From positions 39,578 through 103,577 of the forward strand of contig NZ_JAKNTW010000041.1 in the NCBI RefSeq assembly GCF_022213955.1: a stretch of 64,000 bases of DNA, in the 5' to 3' direction. This document shows, piece by piece, positions 29,830-38,404 of the stretch. The translations under genes and the position numbers were made by a program. Below the pieces are notes generated by a model, which saw only the letters and a program-made list of their open reading frames with translations, was not told the DNA's origin and made no database searches. Position 1 is the first letter of the stretch, and every line of letters begins with the position of its first letter. Origin of the DNA: Dolomitihabitans soli. GTDB taxonomy: Bacteria; Actinomycetota; Actinomycetes; Streptosporangiales; Streptosporangiaceae.

Positions 29830-30897
29830 CTACGATATGGCCTGACCAGTGGGTGTACGGCAGGACCAGTGGCGAAAGTCCTTGGTACGGCGCCAGATCT
29901 TGTGGGCCGTCTGGATGTTCCACTCAGGGTTGAGAGCCGTCGCCGGTTCAGCGCGGAGAGACTTGAGTTCCAGGTCGGAAAACTGGAAAAGCCCCCACCT
30001 CCGCGTGCCGAGGCGATCCGACATGATCCACAACGGATCGAGGAGGGACAGGCATCGAGCCAATTCGGTCGCTCGATCCGGATCCTCGGAGAAGACCTTG
30101 CGCAACCGCCGTTCAGTCTGCGCGGAGGTCCATCGTGAAGGCGAGATCTGCTTTCCATCGAGCAGGGCGCGTTTGGTCCGGTGATCGGCCATTCCTGTCG
30201 AGGGGAGCCCCATGAGGGTTTGGAAGATCATGACCCGCTGCTTGGTGAACGGTCCGAACCATGCGTCGTCCGGCAGGTCGAGGCCTTGCCTGTGCAGCTG
30301 CCGCTGCAGTTCCTGGGCGCAGACCCCATAGGTGCCGACCATCATCGGGTCGGGACACCGGTCCGATAACAGCATGTGTTCATCGGCCGCATCGGTACGG
30401 ACTCCGCTCACCGCGCCGTCTGCGACGGCCAGCACGAGCAGCCCGGCCACGACGGCAAGCCAACGCCGACCGCGCCTGGCTCTCCCCGCAACGCGACGCT
30501 CCTGTTCCACCGTCTCGGGCAGGGACGGGGGAAGCCGGTCCGATTCGCGCGGGTGCCCTGTCGCCGTCGGGTCGGCCGATTCGTCGTCCGGATCATCTCC
30601 GGCGGCGGCCGCCGCGATCCGGCGGCGAGCCGCGACCCAGGCGGTCACCTGATCCGGTGTGCACCCGCACGCCCGTGTGAACGCAACGATGAGTTCCACC
30701 CGGGGCACCCCCTGCTGGTGCGGGTTGAGCATCCCCCAGCTGGTGCTGATCGGCAGGACGTCACCGGCGACGCGCGCTCGGCGTTCAAGCTCCCGGAACG
30801 ACAATCCGGACCATGCTTTGAGCCGCCGCAGCTGGATACTGAGCTCTTCGGCGGTCGCGGCATCCGCAGGGTGGGGAAAGGAGCCCTCACTCGCCAT
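29830..30897 (-). CDS. HTH-membrane-peptidoglycan-binding domain protein with lysozyme-like C-terminus
   Basis: A 355-residue single-span protein. The cytoplasmic XRE-like HTH is at about residues 17-85 (SIQLRRLKAWSGLSFRELER, VELIVAFTRACG). A basic segment precedes a transmembrane helix near 150-170 (WLAVVAGLLVLAVADGA). Outside lies a PG-binding-type domain (CAQELQRQLHRQGLDLPDDA, FGPFTKQRVMIFQTLMGLPS). The C-terminal region (ARCLSLLDPLWIMSDRL, WGLFQFSDLELKS) recalls lysozyme-like folds. ATG 30897 has GGAGAG upstream. An exported wall-binding domain tied to an intracellular DNA-binding domain suggests wall sensing; this is inference. Confidence 0.75.
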   Translation of the reverse strand: MASEGSFPHPADAATAEELSIQLRRLKAWSGLSFRELERRARVAGDVLPISTSWGMLNPHQQGVPRVELIVAFTRACGCTPDQVTAWVAARRRIAAAAAGDDPDDESADPTATGHPRESDRLPPSLPETVEQERRVAGRARRGRRWLAVVAGLLVLAVADGAVSGVRTDAADEHMLLSDRCPDPMMVGTYGVCAQELQRQLHRQGLDLPDDAWFGPFTKQRVMIFQTLMGLPSTGMADHRTKRALLDGKQISPSRWTSAQTERRLRKVFSEDPDRATELARCLSLLDPLWIMSDRLGTRRWGLFQFSDLELKSLRAEPATALNPEWNIQTAHKIWRRTKDFRHWSCRTPTGQAIS

Positions 30898-31169
30898 CAA
30901 GCACTCTCCCTACCGTGTCGGAAGGCCTGTGACCTGCGCAGATGTCGGCGTGAACAATTGTGGACGTTCGTGAACAGCCAGCCTCGCCGATTGTGCGGGA
31001 TTGATCAATGATAATTCCGACGCCGAAATCGTGCGCCGCACCGCCTTGTCGGCGTCCGACGGCAGGGCTTGGTGCAGCCCGCAAGGGACCGGGCTGGGAG
31101 GGTTATCCGTACTGCCGTTCCGGCACGTACGGCGTGGAGCACCGCGTCCCACGTCCATAATCGTGGCCG

Positions 31170-32156
31170 TCAGGCCCGCCCATTGGCGGCGCACCAGTCG
31201 GCCCACGTGGTGGCGCCCTTGCCCAATTGCTTGTTGTAAAACGAAGTCCAGGAGTTCTCGCTTGGGCCGGGCGCGCTGGAAGCGGATTTGAAGAGCGGGT
31301 AGGCCGCGTCGACCTCCGCGCGCAGCCACGGCTCGATGTCAACGTAGGACTGCACCGACCAGCTGCGGGCGTGGTAGGTGAGCTGCCCGCGGACGCTGCT
31401 CTCCGGCAGGCACATGAACGGCGCCCACGGACTCGTCCGGGACCAGCTGACCTTGGTTTCCATCGCGCCCTTGGGCACCGTGCCCGGAATCGTGCGGGCC
31501 GCGACCTCACGGGAGCCGACGTAGAAGTCGAACATCTCCTGGGCCGCGTAGACACCGTTCACCAGGCCGAACGACTCGCCCAACGTGGTGGTGAAGTCCG
31601 CGCGCACCGGGATGTCACTGCTCCACACGGTCTCGTCGTGTATCTGCCGCAGGGGCGGGCCGGCGTAGGAGGAGGTGACGTTGAACGGGCCGAAGTTCAC
31701 CGCGTCGTTGTTGATGGGGACTACGGGATAGGTCTTGAGATCGATCGGGTTCTGCCACTCCCGCAGGATCCTCGTGGGGTCGGCGGGGTCGGTGTAGAAG
31801 ACGATCTCGCGGGAGAGCTGGTAGAGCTGCGTGGTCCCGGGCACCCGGTATAACCGCCGGATGTTGTAGCCCTCGATGTTGAACAGTTTCCGGCCATGAC
31901 GCAGCTGCGGATCGTAAGCGTTGCCCTCGATGTTGGCGTAGACGGCTCCCGAGATACGGAAGACCATGTCCCGCCCATCCGGACGTCCGCTGACCTGCAG
32001 CGACAGTTGCCCGCTCTTGTCGGTGACCGTCCGGTAGACCGGCCCAGGAGAGGTCGGGCCGTCCGCCTCCTCGCCCGCTGCGGCGCCGGGAACGGCGACG
32101 CTCATGAACAGCGCGGTGAGGGCTGCGGACCAGGTTAAACCACGACGCTTGGACAA
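31170..32156 (-). CDS. Secreted DUF1838-family protein
   Basis: A 328-residue protein with a signal peptide (LTWSAALTALFMSVAVPGAAAG; cleavage near residue 27). The DUF1838 signature is visible: VYANIEGNAYDPQLRHGRKL, FNIEGYNIRRLYRV, WQNPID, PWAPFMCLPESSVRGQLTYH, and ARSWSV followed by DIEPWLRAEV. The function of the family is not known. The TTG start at 32156 is supported by AGGAG five bases upstream. It stands alone between two intergenic gaps. Confidence 0.8.
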   Translation of the reverse strand: MSKRRGLTWSAALTALFMSVAVPGAAAGEEADGPTSPGPVYRTVTDKSGQLSLQVSGRPDGRDMVFRISGAVYANIEGNAYDPQLRHGRKLFNIEGYNIRRLYRVPGTTQLYQLSREIVFYTDPADPTRILREWQNPIDLKTYPVVPINNDAVNFGPFNVTSSYAGPPLRQIHDETVWSSDIPVRADFTTTLGESFGLVNGVYAAQEMFDFYVGSREVAARTIPGTVPKGAMETKVSWSRTSPWAPFMCLPESSVRGQLTYHARSWSVQSYVDIEPWLRAEVDAAYPLFKSASSAPGPSENSWTSFYNKQLGKGATTWADWCAANGRA

Positions 32157-32288
32157 GAGTGCTCCTGCGGTACTGAGGGGGCGACCGAGACCACGCTGAT
32201 CATTTCAGCGGATGAGCCTGCGAGTGGAGTTCCGCGAACGCGACGCCCGGCCGGCCCTCTCCCTTACGGGCCTGAGCCCAGGCATCTG

Positions 32289-32834
32289 TCAGCCGGCGTC
32301 CGGAACGTAGGTCAGATTGAGCACGCCGGTCTGGAATGTCTCCGACTTGACCAGCTTCAGCGGGTGGGTCGGGGTGTCCTCGAACAGCCGCTCGCCATGG
32401 CCGACGGCGATCGGGTGGACGAGCAGGTTCAGCTCGTCGAGCAGTCCGTTGGCGAGAAGCCAGCGCACGGTCTTCGCGGAGCCGGACATCTGGATGTCGC
32501 CGTCGATCCGCTTCTTGAGTTCGCGCAGTTCGGCCTCGACGTCACCGGAGATGACGGTGGTGTTGTTCCAGTCCGCCTTCTCCAGGGTGTTCGACACGAC
32601 GTACTTGGCGGCGTTGTTGATGAAACCGGCGAAGTCCTGGTCGGCGTCCGTCGTCGTCCAGTACGCCGACCACTCCTCGTACAGCTTGCGGCCCATCAGG
32701 AACGCCGCCGCATTCTGCACGCCCCCCTCGACCGCGGCGCCCATCTCGTCGTTGAAGTACGGGAAGTGCCACTGGTCCGGCGACTCGACCACACCGTCCA
32801 GCGAGATGAAGAAGTTCGAAACGATTCTGCCCAT
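32289..32834 (-). CDS. Dihydrofolate reductase-family (RibD C-terminal-like) protein
   Basis: A 181-residue protein of the RibD-C/DHFR-like superfamily: IVSNFFISLDGVVESPDQWH at the N-terminus, AFLMGRKLYEEWSAYW, KYVVSNTLEKADWNNTTVIS, the nucleotide-site segment GDIQMSGSAKTVRWLLANGL and LVHPIAVGHGERLFED. Such stand-alone proteins are common in actinomycetes and usually bind NADPH; the substrate is rarely known. GGAG and AAGG lie ahead of ATG 32834. It is not part of a riboflavin or folate operon here. Confidence 0.85.
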   Translation of the reverse strand: MGRIVSNFFISLDGVVESPDQWHFPYFNDEMGAAVEGGVQNAAAFLMGRKLYEEWSAYWTTTDADQDFAGFINNAAKYVVSNTLEKADWNNTTVISGDVEAELRELKKRIDGDIQMSGSAKTVRWLLANGLLDELNLLVHPIAVGHGERLFEDTPTHPLKLVKSETFQTGVLNLTYVPDAG

Positions 32835-33453
32835 TGCCTTGCTCCATTGTCGTTTTGGCTATGAGAGTGATCCACAATCCCGAAGTGGACACGTTACTGA
32901 CGATCTCGCGCGAAGGGAACGAGTCCTCGACTCCGGCTCTTGAACAACCACGTTGACCTGACCGCGGTGCTCCCAGCAGATCAGATCCCAATGGGTCGCC
33001 GCAATCGACGTCATCGCCACTGCTCGGCCACACACCCACTCGACGTACGGCGAAACGGACGATCGGCTCTCGACCTTCAAGCCCATCCGCGTCGTTCTCC
33101 CTCGTTCCGTTGGCTCCAACTGCCGATATACACGAGATGATCTACCGCGTCCAGTGACATCGGCACCCCGACGGCGCCGACCGTGACGGCAGGGCAGGAA
33201 TCCTGCACTACTGACCTCACCTCATCCCACAACAGGTTGGGCGCAGCCCTCGTCGTCCCTTGATAACTGGAGCGCTCCAACTCCGGGATGGTCGCGATAC
33301 CCGTAGTCGGCTGAGGTGGAAACCCGGCCGCCCGCGCTCGACCTACTCCGGCAGGTGAATTTCTTGGAAATTGCCACGAGTTCAAGGAAAGGTGGCCAGC
33401 TATTCCGCGCCGCCTAGGCTGATCACCAACTGCGTTATTCTGAGAGGAATGTC
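32835..33453. other. Intergenic region with a LacI-like palindrome, no confident gene
   Basis: About 620 bases between divergent genes. Short frames here have no ribosome sites or recognisable products. TGGAGCGCTCCA at 33268-33279 is a perfect 12-base palindrome with the AGCGCT core typical of LacI-family operators. It lies about 175 bases upstream of the secreted-protein gene. Confidence 0.35.
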
Positions 33454-34494
33454 ATGAATGTGAACCGGCTGGGCAGTCTGGCTGCCGGCACCCTGCTACT
33501 GCTGGCCTCGGGCACGGTGGTGTCGGGCGCCGCGTCCGCCTCGGCCTCCACAAGCACCGCGTGCGCCTGGACGCGATCCGCTTTACCCGTGCCGACGGGC
33601 ACCTTGCGATCCGAGGTCACCGCGACGAACCACCAGGGCGGTTTCTCGGGGCGCGCCGTACTCGCCGACGGCTTCTGGCACGGGGTTTCTTGGCGGAATG
33701 GGCAGCTCATCGACTACGGCACCAAGATCGGCAACGAGCCGATAGTAGGTCTGCCGGATGAGACCCGGGCGAGCACCGTGCTGGCCTGGACCGCCATCGC
33801 CGCCCCGCCCTACTTCGGGCCCAGCTACGTGATCCTCATCAAGAATGGCCAGACGGAGACACTCGCCCGCCCGGCCAACAATGGATTCATCCGGCCATTC
33901 GCCATCAACGAGAAAGGCGATGTCACCGGCCGGAACATGGTAAAGGTCGACAACCAGTACGTGCACCGCCTGCTGCGCTGGCCGGCGGATCAGCCCGGTC
34001 AGGTGATCGAGACCGTCCTGCCCGACAAGTACCAGCCCGAGGACGCGGACGAGGACGGCACGGTGCTGCTGAGCAGCCCGAACGGCCCGGCGCTGTGGCG
34101 GAACGGCGTGATCACCCCGCTGGCCAAGATCTCGGGGGCGGCCGGCATGTTCGCCACCGACATCTCCAACGGGCGCGTGGTCGGCTCGGTCAGCTACACC
34201 TCGCCTTACCGCAGCTACGGAATACTGTGGGACACCGACGGAGTGCCGCGCGTGCTGCCCAACAGCTCCGACACCCAGGCCATCAACCCTGACGGCCTGA
34301 TCACCGGCACCACGGATGAGGCCACCGGCGGCGGTGAGGGCATCTGGCGTCTCGGCCAGTTCGTCCACGCCGTCCCGAAGTCGCCCACGCACAGCATATG
34401 GCTCACGGTCGCCTCGGACGACGGCTCGGTGGCCGGTTACACATACAACGTGAACGACGGCACGGGCGAGTCGTTCGTCCTGCGCTGCGTCTAA
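33454..34494 (+). CDS. Secreted protein of probable beta-propeller (HAF-repeat-like) fold
   Basis: A 346-residue exported protein. The signal peptide spans about residues 1-30 (LGSLAAGTLLLLASGTVVSG, then ASA). The mature part consists of repeats of the form FAINEKGDVTGRNM, ATDISNGRVVGSVSY, AINPDGLITGTTDE and VASDDGSVAGYTYN, which resemble extracellular HAF repeats and suggest a six- or seven-bladed propeller. A single early cysteine (TACAW) and a C-terminal LRCV could form a disulfide. The start is fixed by AGAGGA five bases upstream. The function is unknown. Confidence 0.7.
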   Translation: MNVNRLGSLAAGTLLLLASGTVVSGAASASASTSTACAWTRSALPVPTGTLRSEVTATNHQGGFSGRAVLADGFWHGVSWRNGQLIDYGTKIGNEPIVGLPDETRASTVLAWTAIAAPPYFGPSYVILIKNGQTETLARPANNGFIRPFAINEKGDVTGRNMVKVDNQYVHRLLRWPADQPGQVIETVLPDKYQPEDADEDGTVLLSSPNGPALWRNGVITPLAKISGAAGMFATDISNGRVVGSVSYTSPYRSYGILWDTDGVPRVLPNSSDTQAINPDGLITGTTDEATGGGEGIWRLGQFVHAVPKSPTHSIWLTVASDDGSVAGYTYNVNDGTGESFVLRCV

Positions 34495-34532
34495 CCGGGG
34501 CAGCGCACGTACGGCACGGGCGGCACCTCGGT

Positions 34533-34564
34533 GGTGGGGCGCGGCAGAGCCCCCGCGCCCCACC
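34533..34564 (+). terminator. Hairpin terminator after the secreted-protein gene
   Basis: Perfect 12-base arms GGTGGGGCGCGG (34533-34544) and CCGCGCCCCACC (34553-34564) flank an 8-base loop, about 40 bases past the stop codon. Confidence 0.7.
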
Positions 34565-34978
34565 GTCCCGTGGGTGTCGCCGCCTGCGGCAGCGGCATGG
34601 TTGAGAGCACACCCCAAGATCGTCACTATTCCGAAATCCACAGGCTCGGCGACGAAGAGCGTTACCTGGCTCGTGAACTTCAAGAAACACGGGCCTACGG
34701 TGTCCATTCAAGAACAACCGGAGGTGGGTTTCGATGCTCCCAGCCTCGACCACTCGAACCAGACCAGGGAGTTGCCGCCTTATACCGGGCTGTGTTCCTA
34801 CGCCTGCCAAAAGGTGCGAGCTTCGACCACCGGCCCCGAACTCTTCGAGGTCCATCCGGAAGTGCGGAATCGTTACTCCCGCCCCGTAAACCCGCCGTGT
34901 ATTCTGGCTGTCCCATCTCAGGGCGAAGGCGGGTAACTCGCTGCACGAGGGGCGCCCAGGTTTCGACATGGAGATCTC
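34565..34978. other. Intergenic stretch without a recognisable gene
   Basis: About 410 bases between the terminator and the DUF4190 gene. Frames open through it on both strands but lack ribosome sites, hydrophobic segments or known motifs. Confidence 0.35.
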
Positions 34979-35431
34979 ATGGGCTTCCCCTCAGATGACG
35001 AGAACAACCGGCCCGGGCCCTACCCGGCTGGAACCGGACCGCACCCCCAGCCCGGCCCGCCGGGTCCGTATGGGCAACCGCCGTACTATGGGCCGCCCGG
35101 CCATCAGCAGCCGATCCACTATGTCGGCGCCCCGGGCGTAACGCCCACGTCTGGACTCGCCGTCGCCAGCATGATTTTCGGCCTGGTCGGCTTGTTCGGC
35201 GGATGGTGCATGCTCGGCATCCCCTGCTTCATCGCCGTCGTCCTCGGTCACATGGCCACAAGGAAGACCAAACGCGGCGCCAGGTCCGGCCACGGCATGG
35301 CGGTGGCCGGGCTCATGCTCGGCTACATCATCATCATCCCCGCCGTCGCCATCTCGCTCATCTTCCTTCTCTATCCGGCGCAGGCCGCCAGCGTCATCAA
35401 TTCGATTTTTTCGATATTTGACGGCTCCTAG
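34979..35431 (+). CDS. DUF4190-type small membrane protein
   Basis: A 150-residue protein. The first 50 residues are a proline/glycine/tyrosine-rich cytoplasmic tail (YGQPPYYGPPGHQQP). Two hydrophobic segments follow (SGLAVASMIFGLVGLFGGWC and GMAVAGLMLGYIIIIPAVAI) connected by a basic loop TRKTKRGARSGH. This is the usual DUF4190 layout. The family has no established function. GGAGATCTC directly precedes the ATG. A bidirectional hairpin follows the gene. Confidence 0.8.
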   Translation: MGFPSDDENNRPGPYPAGTGPHPQPGPPGPYGQPPYYGPPGHQQPIHYVGAPGVTPTSGLAVASMIFGLVGLFGGWCMLGIPCFIAVVLGHMATRKTKRGARSGHGMAVAGLMLGYIIIIPAVAISLIFLLYPAQAASVINSIFSIFDGS

Positions 35432-35594
35432 CGACCGCGAGGCCACCCGCTTAACGCGTCCGCGATGAACCGGCGCCTCGGCTTCGTCGACCAGGTCGGC
35501 GAAGACCTTCAGGCGAGTTCGAGATCAGACGGGCCCCAGGGTCGCCGTTGCTTCACGTCCGAAGGGGCGACCCAGCCGCCGAGAAGGTGGGCAG

Positions 35595-35624
35595 CACCGG
35601 GCCGGGCGAATGCCCGGCCCGGTG
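35595..35624. terminator. Bidirectional hairpin terminator between convergent genes
   Basis: Perfect 13-base arms CACCGGGCCGGGC and GCCCGGCCCGGTG enclose the loop GAAT. It lies between the convergent DUF4190 and phospholipase genes and can serve both. Confidence 0.75.
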
Positions 35625-35684
35625 GAAGTCAGCGAGCGGAGGGACCTGCACACGCGGGGGCGGGGTGGGTCACCTCTCGGCGTT

Positions 35685-36191
35685 CTAGGCTGCTTGTTCG
35701 GTGTCCTGGCGGATTCGCTCGATCTCCGCGTCGGTCACGTTGAGGGAGCCGAACTCCTTGACTGCCTGATAGTAAGTCCAGGCGATACCGTTACAGGTGT
35801 TCCTGGGGACGCTGGAGTATCCGGCGCACACCTGCTTCATGTCGAAGTAGAACGAGTCGTCGATGCGCGACTTGTTCGCCGGGAAGCGGCTCACCGCCTT
35901 GTAGTTGCGGTAGCCGAAGTCGTGACGCCGGCACGACATTCTGAAGTCGAAGCCGAGGGGCTGGTCCGGACTGCTCGAACAGAGGTCGGTCGACCAGTTG
36001 AAGGCGTAGTCCCCCCAGCCTGCCTGGTTCTGCCAGGCAGAGACCCAGCTGGCGGCGCTGGCTTGCGTAGGCTGGGAGAATCCGGAGAGTGCACTGAGTT
36101 TTTGCTCCAGCGTCACCGCGTGGGCGGGTAGCGCTAATCCGAGTAGGGTGGCGAGGGAGAGGGCGGTGGTTACGAGGGCTCGTTTGAGCAT
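35685..36191 (-). CDS. Secreted prokaryotic phospholipase A2
   Basis: A 168-residue exported enzyme. The signal peptide ends near residue 25 (LLGLALPAHA). The PLA2 active-site segment MSCRRHDFGYRNYK gives the catalytic His90-Asp91 pair, DLC at 69-71 offers a calcium ligand, and DDSFYFDMKQVC contains the second conserved Asp. Four cysteines (71, 87, 122, 133) can form the two disulfides of the Streptomyces-type sPLA2. Size and residues suggest an active enzyme that hydrolyses the sn-2 ester of phospholipids outside the cell. Confidence 0.9.
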   Translation of the reverse strand: MLKRALVTTALSLATLLGLALPAHAVTLEQKLSALSGFSQPTQASAASWVSAWQNQAGWGDYAFNWSTDLCSSSPDQPLGFDFRMSCRRHDFGYRNYKAVSRFPANKSRIDDSFYFDMKQVCAGYSSVPRNTCNGIAWTYYQAVKEFGSLNVTDAEIERIRQDTEQAA

Positions 36192-36525
36192 GGGGCACTG
36201 CCTTCGTCTGGGGATACCTCTCACGGCATGCGTTCTGCCGTCGCCTAACAATGAGACGAAATATCCCGATCCGCCGGAACGGATAGCAGTCAAGATCGAC
36301 AAAGTTTCCGTGGACAATTGATATTTACAACCATTGCGGGATCCGGTAAAGACGCGCCCCGAACTCAGACCACGCGGGCAGACACCCGAGCGGTGATCAT
36401 CAAACCGTGCCGACGGCCCGCCGTCACTGAGAGATATCGGCATGCGCGGGAAACCCCTCGTGCGACGATGCGCGTCGCCATGGCTACCATGAGTGAAAAG
36501 TTCGGCATTCGGGTGAGGAGCCTCT
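36192..36525. other. Divergent intergenic region of phospholipase and DJ-1-family genes
   Basis: About 330 bases, locally AT-rich around 36311-36340, so it probably holds both promoters. No clear operator was recognised. Confidence 0.35.
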
Positions 36526-37149
36526 GTGCGCATCGTCATACCGCTGTTCGATCGATTCACCGCTCTTGACGCGGTCGGGCCGTACGAAGTGCTCAAATTC
36601 CTGCCGGGTGCCGAGATACTTTTCGTGGCCGCACGGTCCGGACCGGTGCGGGATGTTCCCAAGTGGCTGGCCGTTACCGCCGATGCGACATTCGCCGAAA
36701 CGGACGCCTGCGATGTGCTGCTGGTTCCTGGAGGACCGGGCGCCCGGGGGCTCTTGGAGAACGAGGAGCTTCTCACCTGGATTCGCCGGATGCACCAGGG
36801 GAGCACCTGGACGACCTCTGTCTGCACGGGATCGCTCCTGCTCGCCGCCGCCGGCCTGCTGGAGGGACTCACCGCGACGACGCATTGGGCTGCGGTCGAC
36901 GTTCTGGAGTCGTTCGGGGCCACCTACACGCCCGAGAGGGTCGTTTCACAAGGAAAGATCGTTACCGCCGCCGGCGTCTCTTCCGGCATCGACATGGCCC
37001 TCACGCTGGCAGCACGCATAGCGGATCAGACCACGGCTGAAGCAATCCAATTGGCTATCGAATACGATCCTCAACCTCCATTCGACGCGGGTTCCCCCAT
37101 CAAGGCGCCCCAGGCCGCCAAGGACCTTCTCGTCAAAGGAATCCGTTGA
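36526..37149 (+). CDS. DJ-1/PfpI family protein, isonitrile-hydratase-like
   Basis: A 207-residue single-domain protein: IVIPLFDRFTALDAVGPYEV at the start, VLLVPGGPGARGLLENEELL, and the nucleophile elbow TTSVCTGSLLLAAAGLLEG with Cys100 followed by Thr101. Then come ATTHW and SQGKIVTAAGVSSGIDMAL. The Asp15/Cys100/Thr101 pattern resembles isonitrile hydratase InhA of Pseudomonas, which converts isonitriles to N-formamides. The GTG at 36526 has AGGAG five bases ahead. Function by homology to InhA is plausible but not proven. Confidence 0.8.
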   Translation: MRIVIPLFDRFTALDAVGPYEVLKFLPGAEILFVAARSGPVRDVPKWLAVTADATFAETDACDVLLVPGGPGARGLLENEELLTWIRRMHQGSTWTTSVCTGSLLLAAAGLLEGLTATTHWAAVDVLESFGATYTPERVVSQGKIVTAAGVSSGIDMALTLAARIADQTTAEAIQLAIEYDPQPPFDAGSPIKAPQAAKDLLVKGIR

Positions 37150-37321
37150 GCGCGGAATCGTCGTAGCGGCCGACGCTCAGGGCGCTGCCTGGTGAACGAC
37201 GAGAGACCTGGCCGAGCAGGTGAGACCTTGGTGCAATGAGGAGCAGATCCTCCCCCTGGCGCCTACTCTTAGTGAGCAGGCGTGCGACTTGCGTGTTCGC
37301 CGGGTCGAGGGAGAGCTGTAT

Positions 37322-38305
37322 ATGGCGCGAAGATCGCGTTCGGCTGGAAGGCAGCCTCAGCGGACGTCCGACCAGCCGCAACCGGTCCGTTCCGCATGGC
37401 GTACGCGGTTTGTGGGGGCGCGCGGTTCGAAGCGGTCGTGGTGGAAGGGGCCGTTGGTGTGGGTGGGCACGCTCGTCACCGCGGTCGTCACGGCGGTCGT
37501 CGCCGCTCTCGCGACGAACGTCAGCCAGAAGGTGTCGGGTGTCGATCGGCCGCCACCCCGGCAGGGGCCGCCGATCAACGTTCAACATGTTGCCGCGGCT
37601 CCGACGGGAGGCGATTCCTCCTTCGTGTTTCCGCAGCCTGTCGCCTTGAGCCGGGCCCAGTTGAGGGCCTTTCAGCCGGACGGCGGCCCCGAGAACAACT
37701 GGGCCGGCAAGGATTGGAACTATCCGTGGGCCTGGCGGCACGGGGGCGCCTCGATCAACTCCGTCACGATCAAATTGGAGCTGCGCGGCAACCGCGCCGA
37801 GCCGATCCGCATCCAGGGGATGGAGCTCGTGAAGCGCTGCACGAAGCCGCACACCGGGACGTTGTTCGAGTCGCCGCCGTCCGGGGAGAATGTGCCGATC
37901 TTCATGGGTTTCGATCTGGACGAGTTCCACTCGACGGCCCAGCTGCTGGATGATCAGGGAGAGGTGGCCGGCCCCTACTTCTCCCGTAAAACGATCACAT
38001 TGACCGACGGCGAGAAGCAGCAGCTCCAGATCACCGCCCGCACGAAACGGCAGGCCTGCGACTTCCATCTGGATGTGCAAGTGCTCGACGGCACGACGAT
38101 CGTCCATCAGAAGATCGACAACAATGGTCAGCCGTTCCGGGTGAGCGCGTCCGCCGGGCCCCTCTCCGGCTATCAGCGCTTGTACGTGGGAGGTGTCATC
38201 AGCCACGACATCGGCTGTGCGGGCTGGGTCGAGGTGAGCCCGCCGAGCGACTTCGACAAGCTGCGCGCCAGGTTCATGGCGGGCAAGCCGAACAGTGGGT
38301 GCTGA
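37322..38305 (+). CDS. Membrane-anchored extracytoplasmic protein of unknown function
   Basis: A 327-residue protein. The N-terminus is very basic and cytoplasmic (ARRSRSAGRQPQRT). One transmembrane helix is at about residues 42-64 (VWVGTLVTAVVTAVVAALA), and the rest is an extracytoplasmic domain of about 250 residues with cysteines in VKRCTKP, KRQACDFH, HDIGCAGW and a terminal SGC. GGGAGAG six bases ahead of ATG 37322 sets the start. I do not recognise the outer domain. An ECF sigma gene follows on the same strand after about 100 bases. Confidence 0.65.
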   Translation: MARRSRSAGRQPQRTSDQPQPVRSAWRTRFVGARGSKRSWWKGPLVWVGTLVTAVVTAVVAALATNVSQKVSGVDRPPPRQGPPINVQHVAAAPTGGDSSFVFPQPVALSRAQLRAFQPDGGPENNWAGKDWNYPWAWRHGGASINSVTIKLELRGNRAEPIRIQGMELVKRCTKPHTGTLFESPPSGENVPIFMGFDLDEFHSTAQLLDDQGEVAGPYFSRKTITLTDGEKQQLQITARTKRQACDFHLDVQVLDGTTIVHQKIDNNGQPFRVSASAGPLSGYQRLYVGGVISHDIGCAGWVEVSPPSDFDKLRARFMAGKPNSGC

Positions 38306-38404
38306 ACGAGTCCTGCCCTGAAGGCCGTCGCCGTTCAGACGCGGTCCGCAGGGGCGCACCGGCATCGGTGGTCCGCCCACACCGGGGTCGGTACTGTCGC
38401 CCGC

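Noticed and set aside
33077..33385. Minus-strand gene of about 100 codons
   Set aside because: No ribosome site and no recognisable similarity; the product is not convincingly protein-like throughout.
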